A stretch of DNA of 64,000 nucleotides from Rhodoferax sp. U2-2l (GTDB lineage Bacteria; Pseudomonadota; Gammaproteobacteria; Burkholderiales; Burkholderiaceae_C). Positions 1-7,570 of the stretch are shown one piece after another (position 1 is the stretch's first letter; the number at the start of each line of letters is the position of its first letter). The translations under genes were made by a program, and so were the position numbers. The notes under the pieces are model-generated. The model was not told the DNA's origin. It ran no database searches and saw only the letters and a list, made by a program, of their open reading frames with translations. Location of the stretch: the NCBI RefSeq assembly GCF_020594515.1, contig NZ_JAJCTH010000002.1:248001-312000 (forward strand), read 5' to 3'.

Positions 1-155
1 TGTCCACCGGCAACACCCTCAAGGCCAACCACCTGGTTGAAGTCGAACACATCATGGACATCAGCTCACGCCTGGTGGTCAACCAGGCCGCGCTCAAGCT
101 CAAGCAGGCGCCCATGCGCCACATCATTGACGCGTTTGAGTCGGCTATCGCTTGA
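1..155 (+). CDS. hisG: ATP phosphoribosyltransferase, 3' end (partial)
   Basis: The window opens inside this gene, in the frame whose codons begin at base 3, with a stop TGA at 153-155. The visible 50 residues contain the patterns [11 protein letters not shown] and [14 protein letters not shown], typical of the C-terminal end of the short-form HisG that works with HisZ. HisG catalyses the first step of histidine synthesis, joining ATP and PRPP. It heads the his genes that follow (hisD, C, B, H, A, F, I, E), which supports the call. The short form is inferred from the ending; the catalytic part lies outside the window. Confidence 0.9.
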   Translation, partial: STGNTLKANHLVEVEHIMDISSRLVVNQAALKLKQAPMRHIIDAFESAIA

Positions 156-401
156 TCGGTCTCTGACGTAGGCAAGCCGACCACACGGGGCGGCGGCTTG
201 CGCAGATCTGTCCGACGGGTGGGCGCCTGCCCGATTTGCTAGCGTCCACGTCCAGGCCCTCCCATCTGCCACCCAGCCAGTGGCAACAGGCTCACCAGGT
301 GTGTGCTGTGGGTGCCAATGGCCACTTTTCATGGCGCACTTTTGTTTGATCTGCTAGCATTGCTGTCAGTGATGGCATTTTTGCCTCTGAGGAGTTTGCC
401 C

Positions 402-659
402 ATGAGTACCTTGACGGTGAGAAACATTGAGCCCGAGATCAAAGACAAGTTGCGCCTGATGGCGGCTGCGCATGGTCGCTCCATGGAGGAAGAGGTGCGG
501 TCGATTTTGCGTCAAGCCATGACGCAGGACGCCCGGCCCAGTGGGCTGGGTAGCCGCATTCATGCGCGCTTTGCTGCTATGGGTGGCGTAGCGTTGCCGC
601 TGCCTGATCGATCTGACTTGCCGCGTTTCGCCAGTTTTGAGGAAGGCCACAGCGCGTGA
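402..659 (+). CDS. FitA/VapB-like ribbon-helix-helix antitoxin
   Basis: This 85-residue protein starts MSTLTVRNIEPEIKDKL, the usual beginning of FitA-like antitoxins: an RHH DNA-binding strand and helices (residues 1-45), then a charged C-terminal tail that would wrap the toxin. I chose ATG 402 because GAGGAG lies about 8 bases upstream and the family starts there; the frame is open back to 303 but those residues look non-coding. Its stop overlaps the GTG start of the PIN toxin (GTGA, 656-659), so the two are translationally coupled. Its expected roles are to neutralise the toxin and repress its own promoter. The pair sits between hisG and hisD, where most relatives have nothing. Confidence 0.85.
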   Translation: MSTLTVRNIEPEIKDKLRLMAAAHGRSMEEEVRSILRQAMTQDARPSGLGSRIHARFAAMGGVALPLPDRSDLPRFASFEEGHSA

Positions 660-1078
660 TTGTTCTGGACACCAATGTGCTGTCAGAGGTCATGCGCGCC
701 AAGCCTGATCCGACGGTGTTGGCCTGGCTGGATGCGCAAGCCCCCGAAGACCTGTGGCTGAACTCGGTGGTGGCAGCCGAGTTGTTGTTTGGTGTGGCCA
801 GGTTGCCAGAAGGTGCGCGCAAGCAGCGGCTGGCACAAGCGGTGTCGGCCATGCTGGAGCAGGACTTTGCCGGGCAGATCCTGAGCTTTGATCTGGGTGC
901 AGCGTCGGTTTACGCGGTGATGCTGGCCGAGCGTGAGCGCATCGGCCAAAGTATGGCGATGGCCGACGCACAAATTGCGGCCATCTGCCTGAGTCGCGAC
1001 GCCATCTTGGCGACGCGAAACACCAAGCACTTTGAGGGTTTGGGCGTGGCCCTGATCAACCCGTGGGACAGCCGCTAG
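656..1078 (+). CDS. vapC: VapC/FitB-family PIN-domain toxin
   Basis: This is a 140-residue single PIN domain, the length usual for VapC/FitB RNases. The metal-binding acidic residues are visible: D5 in VLDTNVLSE, E42 in AAELLFG, D104 in AMADAQIAA, and a polar cluster at N122 near the end. The start is GTG 656, overlapping the antitoxin stop by four bases. PIN toxins of this group cleave RNA, often tRNA, when freed from their antitoxin; the target cannot be read from the sequence. All catalytic positions are intact, unlike the second PIN gene in this window. Confidence 0.88.
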   Translation: MIVLDTNVLSEVMRAKPDPTVLAWLDAQAPEDLWLNSVVAAELLFGVARLPEGARKQRLAQAVSAMLEQDFAGQILSFDLGAASVYAVMLAERERIGQSMAMADAQIAAICLSRDAILATRNTKHFEGLGVALINPWDSR

Positions 1079-1114
1079 CCTCCGCAATACGCGCCGACTT
1101 AACCCTACCTCACC

Positions 1115-1852
1115 ATGCGCCTGGCCCTGCTCTCCGACATCCACGGCAACCTCGCCGCTCTGGAAGCCGTCACCGCCGACCTGCGCCGCCGGGGTGTGGA
1201 CCAGGTGGTGAACCTGGGTGACAGCCTGTCCGGCCCGCTGTTGCCGCGTGAAACCGCCCAGTTCCTGATGGCCCAGGGTTGGCTGAGCGTGGCGGGCAAC
1301 CACGAGCGGCAGTTGCTCACCCAAAGCGCGGATCAGATGGGCCTTTCTGACGCTTACGCCCACGCGCAACTCACCATGCCGGAGTGGGACTGGATCAGGT
1401 CTTTGCCGTCCAACGTTCGTTTAACACCCGATGTGTTCCTGTGCCACGGCTCGCCGCGCAGTGATGTCGAATATTTTCTAGAAACCCTGGAGAAGGGCGC
1501 TGTCCGCCTGGCCACCGCCGCCGAGGTGGATACCCGCCTGAGCGGCGAACTCGCGTCCCTGGTGGCTTGTGGTCACACCCATGTGGCGCGTGTGGTGCAC
1601 ACCCGGCGTGGGCAGCGCGTGGTGAATCCGGGCAGTGTGGGTCTGCCGGCTTATGACGACACCCACCCGGTGCCCCATGTGGTGGAGACCGGCTCGCCCG
1701 ACGCGCGTTACGCTCTGGCGGAGCAACGCAAAGACGGCTGGTGCGTGTCTCTGCTGTCGGTTCCCTACGACCACGCGGCGATGGCCCAGCTGGCCAGGTT
1801 ACGCGGCCGCCCCGAGTGGGAACACGCTTTGCGCACCGGCTACATGCCATGA
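1115..1852 (+). CDS. YfcE/calcineurin-like metallophosphoesterase
   Basis: This 245-residue protein has the full set of metal ligand motifs of the calcineurin-like phosphoesterase fold: DIHGN (residues 8-12), NLGD, GNHE, CHGSP and GHTH. It has no signal peptide or membrane segment, so it is probably cytoplasmic. It begins 36 bases after the PIN toxin and runs in the his direction. It may be part of the same acquired block, but its base composition matches the surroundings. The substrate is unknown; relatives hydrolyse phosphodiesters or diadenosine polyphosphates. A role in histidine synthesis is not suggested by anything seen. Confidence 0.8.
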   Translation: MRLALLSDIHGNLAALEAVTADLRRRGVDQVVNLGDSLSGPLLPRETAQFLMAQGWLSVAGNHERQLLTQSADQMGLSDAYAHAQLTMPEWDWIRSLPSNVRLTPDVFLCHGSPRSDVEYFLETLEKGAVRLATAAEVDTRLSGELASLVACGHTHVARVVHTRRGQRVVNPGSVGLPAYDDTHPVPHVVETGSPDARYALAEQRKDGWCVSLLSVPYDHAAMAQLARLRGRPEWEHALRTGYMP

Positions 1853-2057
1853 ACACGTCTTCGCTCTCCTGGCTGCCGCGCCGCCTGAGCAGGTGTTGAG
1901 ATTCTCTGCATAAGATAGGCCTCTATCCCTTATCCAATAAGTGAAATTGACTATCTATTACGTAGCGCCTGAAGTTTTGATTCCGCTAGGCTGCCCTCTG
2001 CGACATAGCCGGTAGCCAGCACCCCGCTAAACTCAAGCCAACCCGAAGCTTGCCACC

Positions 2058-3383
2058 ATGAACCCAACAGCCACCCCCGCCCGTTTATCCACCGCTGACA
2101 GCTCTTTTGAGGCTGATTTCAAGGCCCGCTTACATTGGTCCGCCGAGACAGACGCGGGCATCGAGCACCGTGTGGCCGACATCCTGGCAGATGTGCAGGC
2201 GCGTGGTGATGCCGCTGTGCTTGACTACACCACCCGTTTTGACGGACTGCAAGCCGCCACCATGGCCGAGCTGGAGCTGACCCAGGCCGAACTCAAGGCC
2301 GCCTTTGAGGCTTTGCCCGATCTGCAACGCAGCGCACTCGAATCTGCCGCCAAACGTGTGCGCAGCTACCACGAGGCGCAAAAAAAGGCCAGTGGCGAGA
2401 GCTGGAGTTACCGCGACGACGACGGCACGCTCTTGGGTCAGAAGGTCACCCCGCTGGACCGCGTCGGCATCTACGTGCCGGGCGGCAAGGCCGCCTACCC
2501 GAGCAGTGTGTTGATGAACGCCATCCCCGCGCATGTGGCCGGTGTGGGCGAAATCATCATGGTGGTGCCCACGCCCAAGGGTGAAAAAAATGCCCTGGTG
2601 TTGGCCGCCGCTTATGTGGCGGGTGTCACACGCGCCTTCACCATCGGCGGCGCGCAAGCCGTGGCAGCGTTGGCTTACGGCACCGCCACAGTGCCCAAAG
2701 TAGACAAGATCACCGGCCCCGGCAACGCCTATGTGGCCAGCGCCAAAAAGCGCGTGTTTGGCGTGGTCGGCATCGACATGATCGCCGGCCCGAGTGAAAT
2801 CCTGGTGCTGGCCGATGGCAGCACACCGCCCGACTGGGTGGCGATGGACCTGTTCAGCCAGGCCGAACACGACGAACTGGCGCAGAGCATTTTGTTGTGC
2901 CCCGACGCGTCTTACATCGAACAAGTGCAGGCCAGCATCACCAAGCTGCTGCCCGAGATGCCCCGGCGCGAGATCATTGCCAAGTCGCTCAACGACCGCG
3001 GCGCGCTGATCCTCACGCGCAGCATGGAAGAAGCCTGCGATATTGCCAACCGCATTGCGCCGGAACACCTGGAAGTCTCCAGCCGCGACCCACACCGCTG
3101 GGAGCCGCTGCTCAAACACGCAGGCGCCATCTTTTTGGGTGCATTCACGTCTGAGAGCCTGGGCGACTACTGCGCCGGGCCGAACCACGTGTTGCCCACC
3201 AGCGGCACCGCACGCTTCTCGTCACCGCTGGGGGTCTACGACTTCCAAAAACGCAGCAGCCTGATCGAGGTCAGCGAAGCCGGTGCCCAGATCTTGGGCC
3301 AGATTGCCTCGGTGCTCGCCCACGGCGAAGGCCTGCAAGCCCACGCACGCGCGGCGGAGATGCGCCTGCACAGCCAAGCCTGA
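2058..3383 (+). CDS. hisD: Histidinol dehydrogenase
   Basis: This 441-residue, full-length HisD performs the last two oxidations of histidine synthesis, L-histidinol to L-histidine, using NAD and zinc. Diagnostic segments include [16 protein letters not shown], the zinc-site motif QAEHDE, IAPEHLE and the C-terminal [11 protein letters not shown]. About 205 bases without a gene precede it, so transcription may restart here rather than depend only on hisG. After it the operon is interrupted by genes on the opposite strand, so hisD must end its own transcript or meet antisense transcription from the TIR cassette. Confidence 0.97.
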   Translation: MNPTATPARLSTADSSFEADFKARLHWSAETDAGIEHRVADILADVQARGDAAVLDYTTRFDGLQAATMAELELTQAELKAAFEALPDLQRSALESAAKRVRSYHEAQKKASGESWSYRDDDGTLLGQKVTPLDRVGIYVPGGKAAYPSSVLMNAIPAHVAGVGEIIMVVPTPKGEKNALVLAAAYVAGVTRAFTIGGAQAVAALAYGTATVPKVDKITGPGNAYVASAKKRVFGVVGIDMIAGPSEILVLADGSTPPDWVAMDLFSQAEHDELAQSILLCPDASYIEQVQASITKLLPEMPRREIIAKSLNDRGALILTRSMEEACDIANRIAPEHLEVSSRDPHRWEPLLKHAGAIFLGAFTSESLGDYCAGPNHVLPTSGTARFSSPLGVYDFQKRSSLIEVSEAGAQILGQIASVLAHGEGLQAHARAAEMRLHSQA

Positions 3384-3474
3384 CACCCGCGCCGCGTGGG
3401 TTGAGTCTGCCGCGCTGAGTTGACTTACCGGGTGGGTGGCAACACATCGCGGTAGCCAGCCTGCAGAAGTTGGT

Positions 3475-3538
3475 TGCTATATTATTCGTAGAGGTATGCC
3501 TTTGTTAAACGAGGGCTAGAGGCTGATTTGGCTAAAAG
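3475..3538. repeat. Dispersed palindromic repeat, family A (degenerate copy)
   Basis: The segment ending in GAGGGCTAGAGGCTGATTTG (3512-3531) matches the right half of two other copies in this window, at 27829-27876 and 52010-52060. Here the left palindrome arm is lost or replaced, so only the GAGGGCTAGAGGC..GATTTGGCT half is recognisable. The copy lies between hisD and the TIR cassette, at the left edge of the AT-richer segment. Confidence 0.6.
3496..3511. repeat. Direct repeat, left copy, flanking the TIR cassette
   Basis: ATGCCTTTGTTAAACG here and ATGCCAGTTGTTAAACG at 5509-5525 share ATGCC plus an exact TTGTTAAACG, in the same orientation, about 2.0 kb apart. They bracket the three minus-strand genes of the low-GC segment. 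This could be a target-site duplication, a recombination scar or chance; no integrase or transposase lies between them. Confidence 0.4.
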
Positions 3539-3659
3539 TGTTCAGAAAGTGCCGCGCCCACGGCGAACCTTGGAGGTCACCGGCGTTGCGTGGTTTATCG
3601 TGCAGCGTCCGGTTGACCGCAGGGTTGGGCCAAAGCCTTCACCCAAGCTGCCTTGAAAC

Positions 3660-3812
3660 TTAGTGTTCATGCATAGATCTGCTGTGCCCACAATCGCAAA
3701 ATTGCCAATCATTTTCTGATGTGTGGTAACTCGTGCAGGAACACATTTTGCAGCCGCCGAACTTCACGATGTTGCGAAAGATATGCTTGATAAAACGAAG
3801 TGTTTCTTTCAT
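3660..3812 (-). CDS. Small Cys/His-rich hypothetical protein
   Basis: This is a 50-residue open frame starting at ATG 3812, behind a strong Shine-Dalgarno (AAGGAGG, about 6 bases spacing on the minus strand), which is why I prefer it to the longer reading from 4004. The N-terminal half is basic and amphipathic. The C-terminal half is packed with likely metal ligands: MCSC, H, FCDCGHS and MHEH. A CxC...CxCGHxxxxH pattern suggests a small zinc-binding knuckle. It lies 157 bases downstream of the nuclease gene and could be the last gene of that cassette. I do not recognise a family; function unknown. Confidence 0.55.
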   Translation of the reverse strand: MKETLRFIKHIFRNIVKFGGCKMCSCTSYHTSENDWQFCDCGHSRSMHEH

Positions 3813-3969
3813 CTTCACGCCCTCCTTAGGATAGGTAAACCCGACAAATAATGGCTGGTTGTGGGGGAAAACAACGCAGCCCACGGTCCCCCGATGCAGT
3901 GGTCCAACGTCTGAATTCACCGGCCTGCGCGGATTTTTGCGCAGGTCCGGTGGAATGAAAGGGTAGACC

Positions 3970-4509
3970 TCACTCGTGCTGAAGGTAGAACCATTCAATC
4001 TCATCCATCATGAGATCACTGGGATCATCACCCCGTTCCTTAATGAACAGCATTTCCTCCAGTTTGTCTTTAGTAAGGAAAAGAATCACCTTCTTTTCTT
4101 CCGAATAGATCGTATTTCTTTTTATGTGGGCTTGATCGTTAGGAAGTTTGTTAGAGCACACAATCGCCAACCTGCCCATTGCAGCATTGAGATAGTTCCT
4201 AGTCTGATTGATTTCATCTTTCCCAATCTCGGTGGCATCGTAGTTCTTGAATTCAAAAAGTATTAGGCGCGCCTCTAGCTCTCGATAAATTCTGGCCCAG
4301 ACTCCGGTTCCGATATCTTCACGATTTGGAAAAACAGCATCTCTGCGATCAATGCCAGAGTACGTGCGTGGCTGCACCTTTGGCTTTGCGAGTGGCGGAA
4401 CAAATAGGTGCTGAAGAATCTCAATACAGATATTCTCGAAGTCCACCCAGCCAGCATGTCCTGCTGGGACTGCGTTCAGCCGAGCCACCAGATCAGCTTC
4501 GACTGTCAT
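3970..4509 (-). CDS. PD-(D/E)XK nuclease-like protein of the TIR cassette
   Basis: This 179-residue protein appears to have a restriction-endonuclease fold. An N-terminal helix with E25 (DFENICIEIL) is followed by D57 (in GIDRRDAVF) and E86-x-K88 (in LFEFKNY), the spacing expected of a PD-(D/E)XK active site. No DNA-binding domain is obvious beyond this. The ATG is one base past the stop of the TIR-Mrr gene, so the two are translationally coupled and probably work together. Its codon use and base composition are AT-richer than the his genes, in line with transfer. A nuclease role in phage defence is inference; I could not name a family. Confidence 0.7.
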   Translation of the reverse strand: MTVEADLVARLNAVPAGHAGWVDFENICIEILQHLFVPPLAKPKVQPRTYSGIDRRDAVFPNREDIGTGVWARIYRELEARLILFEFKNYDATEIGKDEINQTRNYLNAAMGRLAIVCSNKLPNDQAHIKRNTIYSEEKKVILFLTKDKLEEMLFIKERGDDPSDLMMDEIEWFYLQHE

Positions 4510-4510
4510 C

Positions 4511-5356
4511 TCAAACCTCGGGAAAGAACTGATCTACCAACGCCGGGTACCTTATCAACATCTCACGAAGCTGCGTGCCGTCGACGATGGTGATAGATGT
4601 TCTCTTCCTCTTTCGATTTTCTTCGACCCACTCGCGCGCGGTGGATGTCAGTTGGCCATTGGTAATAAGCACGCCATTAGTCTCGAGGGGAAACCGTTCA
4701 AGACGCGAGCTCAGCTGGTGTAAAGCACTAATATCTGCGCGGGAGTCGTTTCTATACTTTATTTCCACAAGCCAAGTAATTATGCCAAGTCCACCAAATG
4801 GATTTCTGGCACGCGTGCGTGCAAGCAGATCGAATCCATAGTCATTTGTTGTGTTCGATTCGATATCGAAGAATCGAAGCTTTTCAAGCAGAGCAACTAC
4901 AAGGCGCTCAAATTCGGCAGGGCCGAGACGGTCAAATTGAATTCTGGGAAGGTCTCGTAGCGAAGTGGCAATTTTCTCGATCGATTTGTCAGACGGCTCG
5001 CCATGTTCGTCAAAATCAACCGCAAAGGAAACAACACCGGAAGCTGGTGCATCCACAGGTTTCCTTCCGAGGTAAACGGGTACGACTGAAATATTTCTGC
5101 TTCTGAGTTTGTAACCTATTGCTTCATTCATCTCATGCCGAAGCCAGCGTGCCTCGCTTCCTTGCCCAACAGGCATGAGCAATAGGACGAAGTCCGAGCT
5201 TTCAACGCTGTAAAGCACGTGTCTAAGAAGATCATCGCCAATAGCGAGTGCGCTTGAATCAAGAATTGGGGTCAATCCAGCGTTGGCCAAGCCATCAGCC
5301 AGTCGCTTAGCGAGGCCTTGCTGACTGTGTGCGTGCGAGATAAATACACGAGCCAT
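4511..5356 (-). CDS. TIR domain fused to Mrr-like restriction endonuclease domain
   Basis: This 281-residue protein has two domains. Residues 1-100 are a TIR domain: VFISHAHSQQG at 4-14, the DD loop near 41-42, and W71..E75 in ARWLRHEMNEA, where NAD-cleaving TIRs keep their catalytic Glu. Residues 140-281 look like an Mrr-type nuclease domain: FERLVVALLEKL at 149-160, D176 in YGFDLLA and E198-x-K200 in LVEIKYR. An AGGTGA sits just before the ATG. It is the first gene of a minus-strand unit with the PD-(D/E)XK gene. TIR domains in bacterial defence usually make or degrade NAD-derived signals; the pairing with nuclease domains suggests sensing plus DNA cleavage. The specific system is not one I can name. 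Confidence 0.8.
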   Translation of the reverse strand: MARVFISHAHSQQGLAKRLADGLANAGLTPILDSSALAIGDDLLRHVLYSVESSDFVLLLMPVGQGSEARWLRHEMNEAIGYKLRSRNISVVPVYLGRKPVDAPASGVVSFAVDFDEHGEPSDKSIEKIATSLRDLPRIQFDRLGPAEFERLVVALLEKLRFFDIESNTTNDYGFDLLARTRARNPFGGLGIITWLVEIKYRNDSRADISALHQLSSRLERFPLETNGVLITNGQLTSTAREWVEENRKRKRTSITIVDGTQLREMLIRYPALVDQFFPEV

Positions 5357-5508
5357 GTCGATGTCACCTAGTTGTGGCGTGAGGTGTAACGTAATGTAGA
5401 CGGCAAAATCCCGTCGGACATCCTGGCGTTTTGGTATGAGAAATCACTCTTCAGCCCTCGTGCCATATGCTGAATGTGCTCTGATAAAAAGAGCAAGAAA
5501 CTCGGCAG

Positions 5509-5525
5509 ATGCCAGTTGTTAAACG
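5509..5525. repeat. Direct repeat, right copy, flanking the TIR cassette
   Basis: ATGCCAGTTGTTAAACG pairs with ATGCCTTTGTTAAACG at 3496-3511, with an exact shared TTGTTAAACG (5516-5525). The sequence between the two copies is the AT-richer block encoding the TIR-Mrr protein, the nuclease-like protein and the Cys/His-rich peptide. Confidence 0.4.
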
Positions 5526-5688
5526 CGGTGTCCAGGGCCTTCATGTGCTATCTCTTCCATCGTTGGTCTGACTATAGCCGCCGGTACTTGCATCTGGCCC
5601 GCAGCCAGGTGCGGTGGGTAAAGAAAACAACAACGGCATAGCCGCCAGATATCTGCCGCCTCTCCAGCATCACCTCCACGAAGATAAA

Positions 5689-5717
5689 CACGAACTTCGT
5701 GCACCACGAATTTCGTG
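5689..5717. promoter_or_regulatory. Tandem palindromic operator of the RHH/PIN pair
   Basis: Two palindromes, CACGAACTTCGTG (5689-5701) and CACGAATTTCGTG (5705-5717), have identical six-base arms and are centred 16 bases apart. They end 15 bases before the antitoxin ATG. RHH antitoxins bind tandem half-sites at their own promoters, so this is the expected place and shape for autoregulation. Binding is inferred. Confidence 0.75.
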
Positions 5718-5732
5718 TAAACTGATTCCAGG

Positions 5733-5957
5733 ATGAAAAACGTCACCATCACCGTCGAAGACAGCACCCTGGAGTGGGTGCGGATCGAGGCGGCGCGGCG
5801 TAACACCAGTGTGTCGCGGCTGGTGGGCGAGATGCTCACCGAGAAGATGCAGTTTGACGATGCCTACACCCGTGCGCAGCGCGACTGGGAGGCCGACACT
5901 TCCAGCTTCAACGCAGGTGGCAAGGCCTACCCAGTGCGAGGGGGCCAACATGGCTAG
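5733..5957 (+). CDS. CopG-type ribbon-helix-helix antitoxin
   Basis: This 74-residue protein begins MKNVTITVEDSTLEWVRIEA, the RHH strand and first helix; the second helix, with TSVSRLVGEML, ends near residue 38. A flexible acidic/aromatic tail follows and would contact the toxin. It lies directly behind two perfect operator palindromes. The stop TAG (5955-5957) overlaps the toxin start at 5950 by eight bases, so the two are co-translated. It belongs to the antitoxins paired with COG5573-type PIN proteins, judged by the partner sequence. Confidence 0.85.
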   Translation: MKNVTITVEDSTLEWVRIEAARRNTSVSRLVGEMLTEKMQFDDAYTRAQRDWEADTSSFNAGGKAYPVRGGQHG

Positions 5958-6414
5958 CCCGCTGGACGCCACCGGCGCCATCGTTTTTGTGGACACCAAC
6001 GTGTTGTTGATGGCCGACGATGCGTTTGATGCAGCTCGCCAAGCCCGTGTGCGCGACTGGTTGCAGGCGCTGTGGCAGCGCCGCGCCGGGCGTGTCAGCA
6101 CGCAGGTGCTGAGTGCGTATTACGTCAGCGCCACGCAGCACTTTGGCATGCCGCTGGGTGACGCCCGCGCCAAGTTGCGCCGTTACCAGCTCTGGCAGCC
6201 CTGGCAGATTGACCACCAGACGGTGGAAACCGCCTGGGGGGTGGAAGCCCGTTTTGGCCTGCCTTATTGGGACGCGCTGATCGTCGCCGCCGCCGCACAA
6301 AGTGGCGCCAGCCATGTGTTGTCGCTCGATTTGACACACGGCCAGCAGATCGACGGTGTGAGCATCCTGAGCCCGCTGCTGGTCACCCCAGGTGAGCTGG
6401 CGCTGGTGGACTGA
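5950..6414 (+). CDS. PIN-domain toxin lacking the second conserved acidic residue
   Basis: This 154-residue PIN protein has D15 (FVDTNVLL), D108 (PYWDALIVAAA) and D127 (LSLDLTHGQ) in place. The segment that in this subgroup normally reads TQVLxE(F/Y)Y reads TQVLSAYY: position 56 is Ala (GCG) where Glu (GAG) is expected, a one-base difference. The ATG at 5950 sits inside the end of the antitoxin gene. If the Glu matters as it does in other PIN nucleases, the toxin is weakened or dead, or it uses another residue. It ends 22 bases before hisC, so it may drive hisC transcription. Confidence 0.8.
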   Translation: MASPLDATGAIVFVDTNVLLMADDAFDAARQARVRDWLQALWQRRAGRVSTQVLSAYYVSATQHFGMPLGDARAKLRRYQLWQPWQIDHQTVETAWGVEARFGLPYWDALIVAAAAQSGASHVLSLDLTHGQQIDGVSILSPLLVTPGELALVD

Positions 6415-6436
6415 TTTTTTGAAAAGTGATTACCTG

Positions 6437-7570
6437 ATGCCTGCGAACGACCCCATCACAAACCCCGCGCTGGACACGCTGATCCAGCGCCGCATCCGCC
6501 CCGACGTCCAAGCCATGCACGCCTACACCGTGCAAAACGCCACCGGCCTGGTCAAGCTTGACGCCATGGAGAACCCGCACCGGCTTTCACCCGAGTTGCA
6601 GGCTGGGTTGGGTCAGCGCCTGGGTGCGGTGGCGCTGAATCGTTACCCCGGCCCACGCATCACCGACCTGATGGTTGCGCTGCAGCAGCACGCAGCCTTG
6701 CCCGAGGGTTACGCCCTGATGCTGGGCAATGGCTCGGACGAACTCATCAGCCTGCTGGCACTGGCCTGCGCGGTACCGCCATCAGAAACCAACGGCCAGA
6801 AAAAGGCCGTGGTGCTGGCGCCCGAGCCGGGTTTTGTCATGTACGCCATGAGTGCGCAGCTGCAGGGGCTGGACTATGTGGGTGTGCCCTTGACGACCGA
6901 TTTCGAGCTGGACCTGCCCGCGATGTTGGCCGCCATCGATCAATACCAGCCCGCCATCACCTTCCTGGCCTACCCCAACAACCCTACGGCCAACTTGTGG
7001 GACGACGAGGCGCTGGAGGCCATCGTCTGTGCCGCCGGTGAGTACGGCGGACTGGTGGTGATTGACGAGGCCTACCAGCCCTTTGCCACCAAGAGTTACG
7101 CCGACCGCCTGACCCGCCACCCGCATGTGCTGCTGCTGCGCACGCTCAGCAAGTTTGGCCTGGCCGGGGTGCGCTTGGGTTACCTGGTGGGTCAGCAGGC
7201 GCTGATTGGCCAGCTCGACAAGGTGCGCCCGCCCTACAACGTGAGTGTGCTCAACTGCGAGGCCGCGCTGTTTGCGCTGGAGCACCAGGCCGTGTTTGAA
7301 CAACAGGCGCAGGACATCTGCCGCCAGCGTGAACAGCTGCTGACCGTGCTGGCCGAGTTTCCCGGTGTGACAGTGTTCCCGAGCCAGGCCAACATGATCC
7401 TGATCCGGGTGCCAGACGCCCAGAAAACCTTTGAGGGCATGAAAGCCCGGGGTGTGCTGGTCAAGAACGTTTCTAAAATGCATGCACTGTTGAACAACTG
7501 CCTGCGCCTGACGGTAGGCACCTCGCCCGAAAACCACCAGATGCTGGCCGCCCTGGAAACCTCACTATGA
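6437..7570 (+). CDS. hisC: Histidinol-phosphate aminotransferase
   Basis: This 377-residue PLP-dependent class I/II aminotransferase converts imidazole-acetol phosphate plus glutamate to histidinol phosphate. Visible features are LDAMENPH near the N-terminus, [15 protein letters not shown], the YPNNPTAN motif, VIDEAYQPF and the PLP lysine in [11 protein letters not shown] start it at ATG 6437 (MPANDP); the frame is open to 6392 but those residues overlap the PIN gene and are not family-like. It overlaps hisB by four bases (ATGA). Confidence 0.95.
   Translation: MPANDPITNPALDTLIQRRIRPDVQAMHAYTVQNATGLVKLDAMENPHRLSPELQAGLGQRLGAVALNRYPGPRITDLMVALQQHAALPEGYALMLGNGSDELISLLALACAVPPSETNGQKKAVVLAPEPGFVMYAMSAQLQGLDYVGVPLTTDFELDLPAMLAAIDQYQPAITFLAYPNNPTANLWDDEALEAIVCAAGEYGGLVVIDEAYQPFATKSYADRLTRHPHVLLLRTLSKFGLAGVRLGYLVGQQALIGQLDKVRPPYNVSVLNCEAALFALEHQAVFEQQAQDICRQREQLLTVLAEFPGVTVFPSQANMILIRVPDAQKTFEGMKARGVLVKNVSKMHALLNNCLRLTVGTSPENHQMLAALETSL

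Larger units (their letters stand above)
5357..5732. other. Gene-free spacer between the TIR cassette and the second toxin-antitoxin pair
   Basis: These 376 bases separate two divergent units. On the minus side they must hold the promoter of the TIR-Mrr gene, although I cannot point to convincing -35/-10 boxes. The right copy of the flanking direct repeat lies at 5509-5525. A short plus-strand open frame (ATG about 5543 to TAG about 5641, rich in basic and aromatic residues) looks like a decayed remnant rather than a gene. The last 50 bases carry the two operator palindromes of the toxin-antitoxin pair. Confidence 0.6.

Noticed and set aside
303..401. In-frame extension of the first antitoxin with a hydrophobic N-terminus
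   Set aside because: ATG 402 has a Shine-Dalgarno and begins the conserved RHH strand; the upstream residues are not family-like.
3660..4004. Longer version (114 residues) of the Cys/His-rich protein, overlapping the nuclease gene
   Set aside because: The extra residues overlap the nuclease gene and lack a ribosome-binding site; AAGGAGG is placed for ATG 3812.
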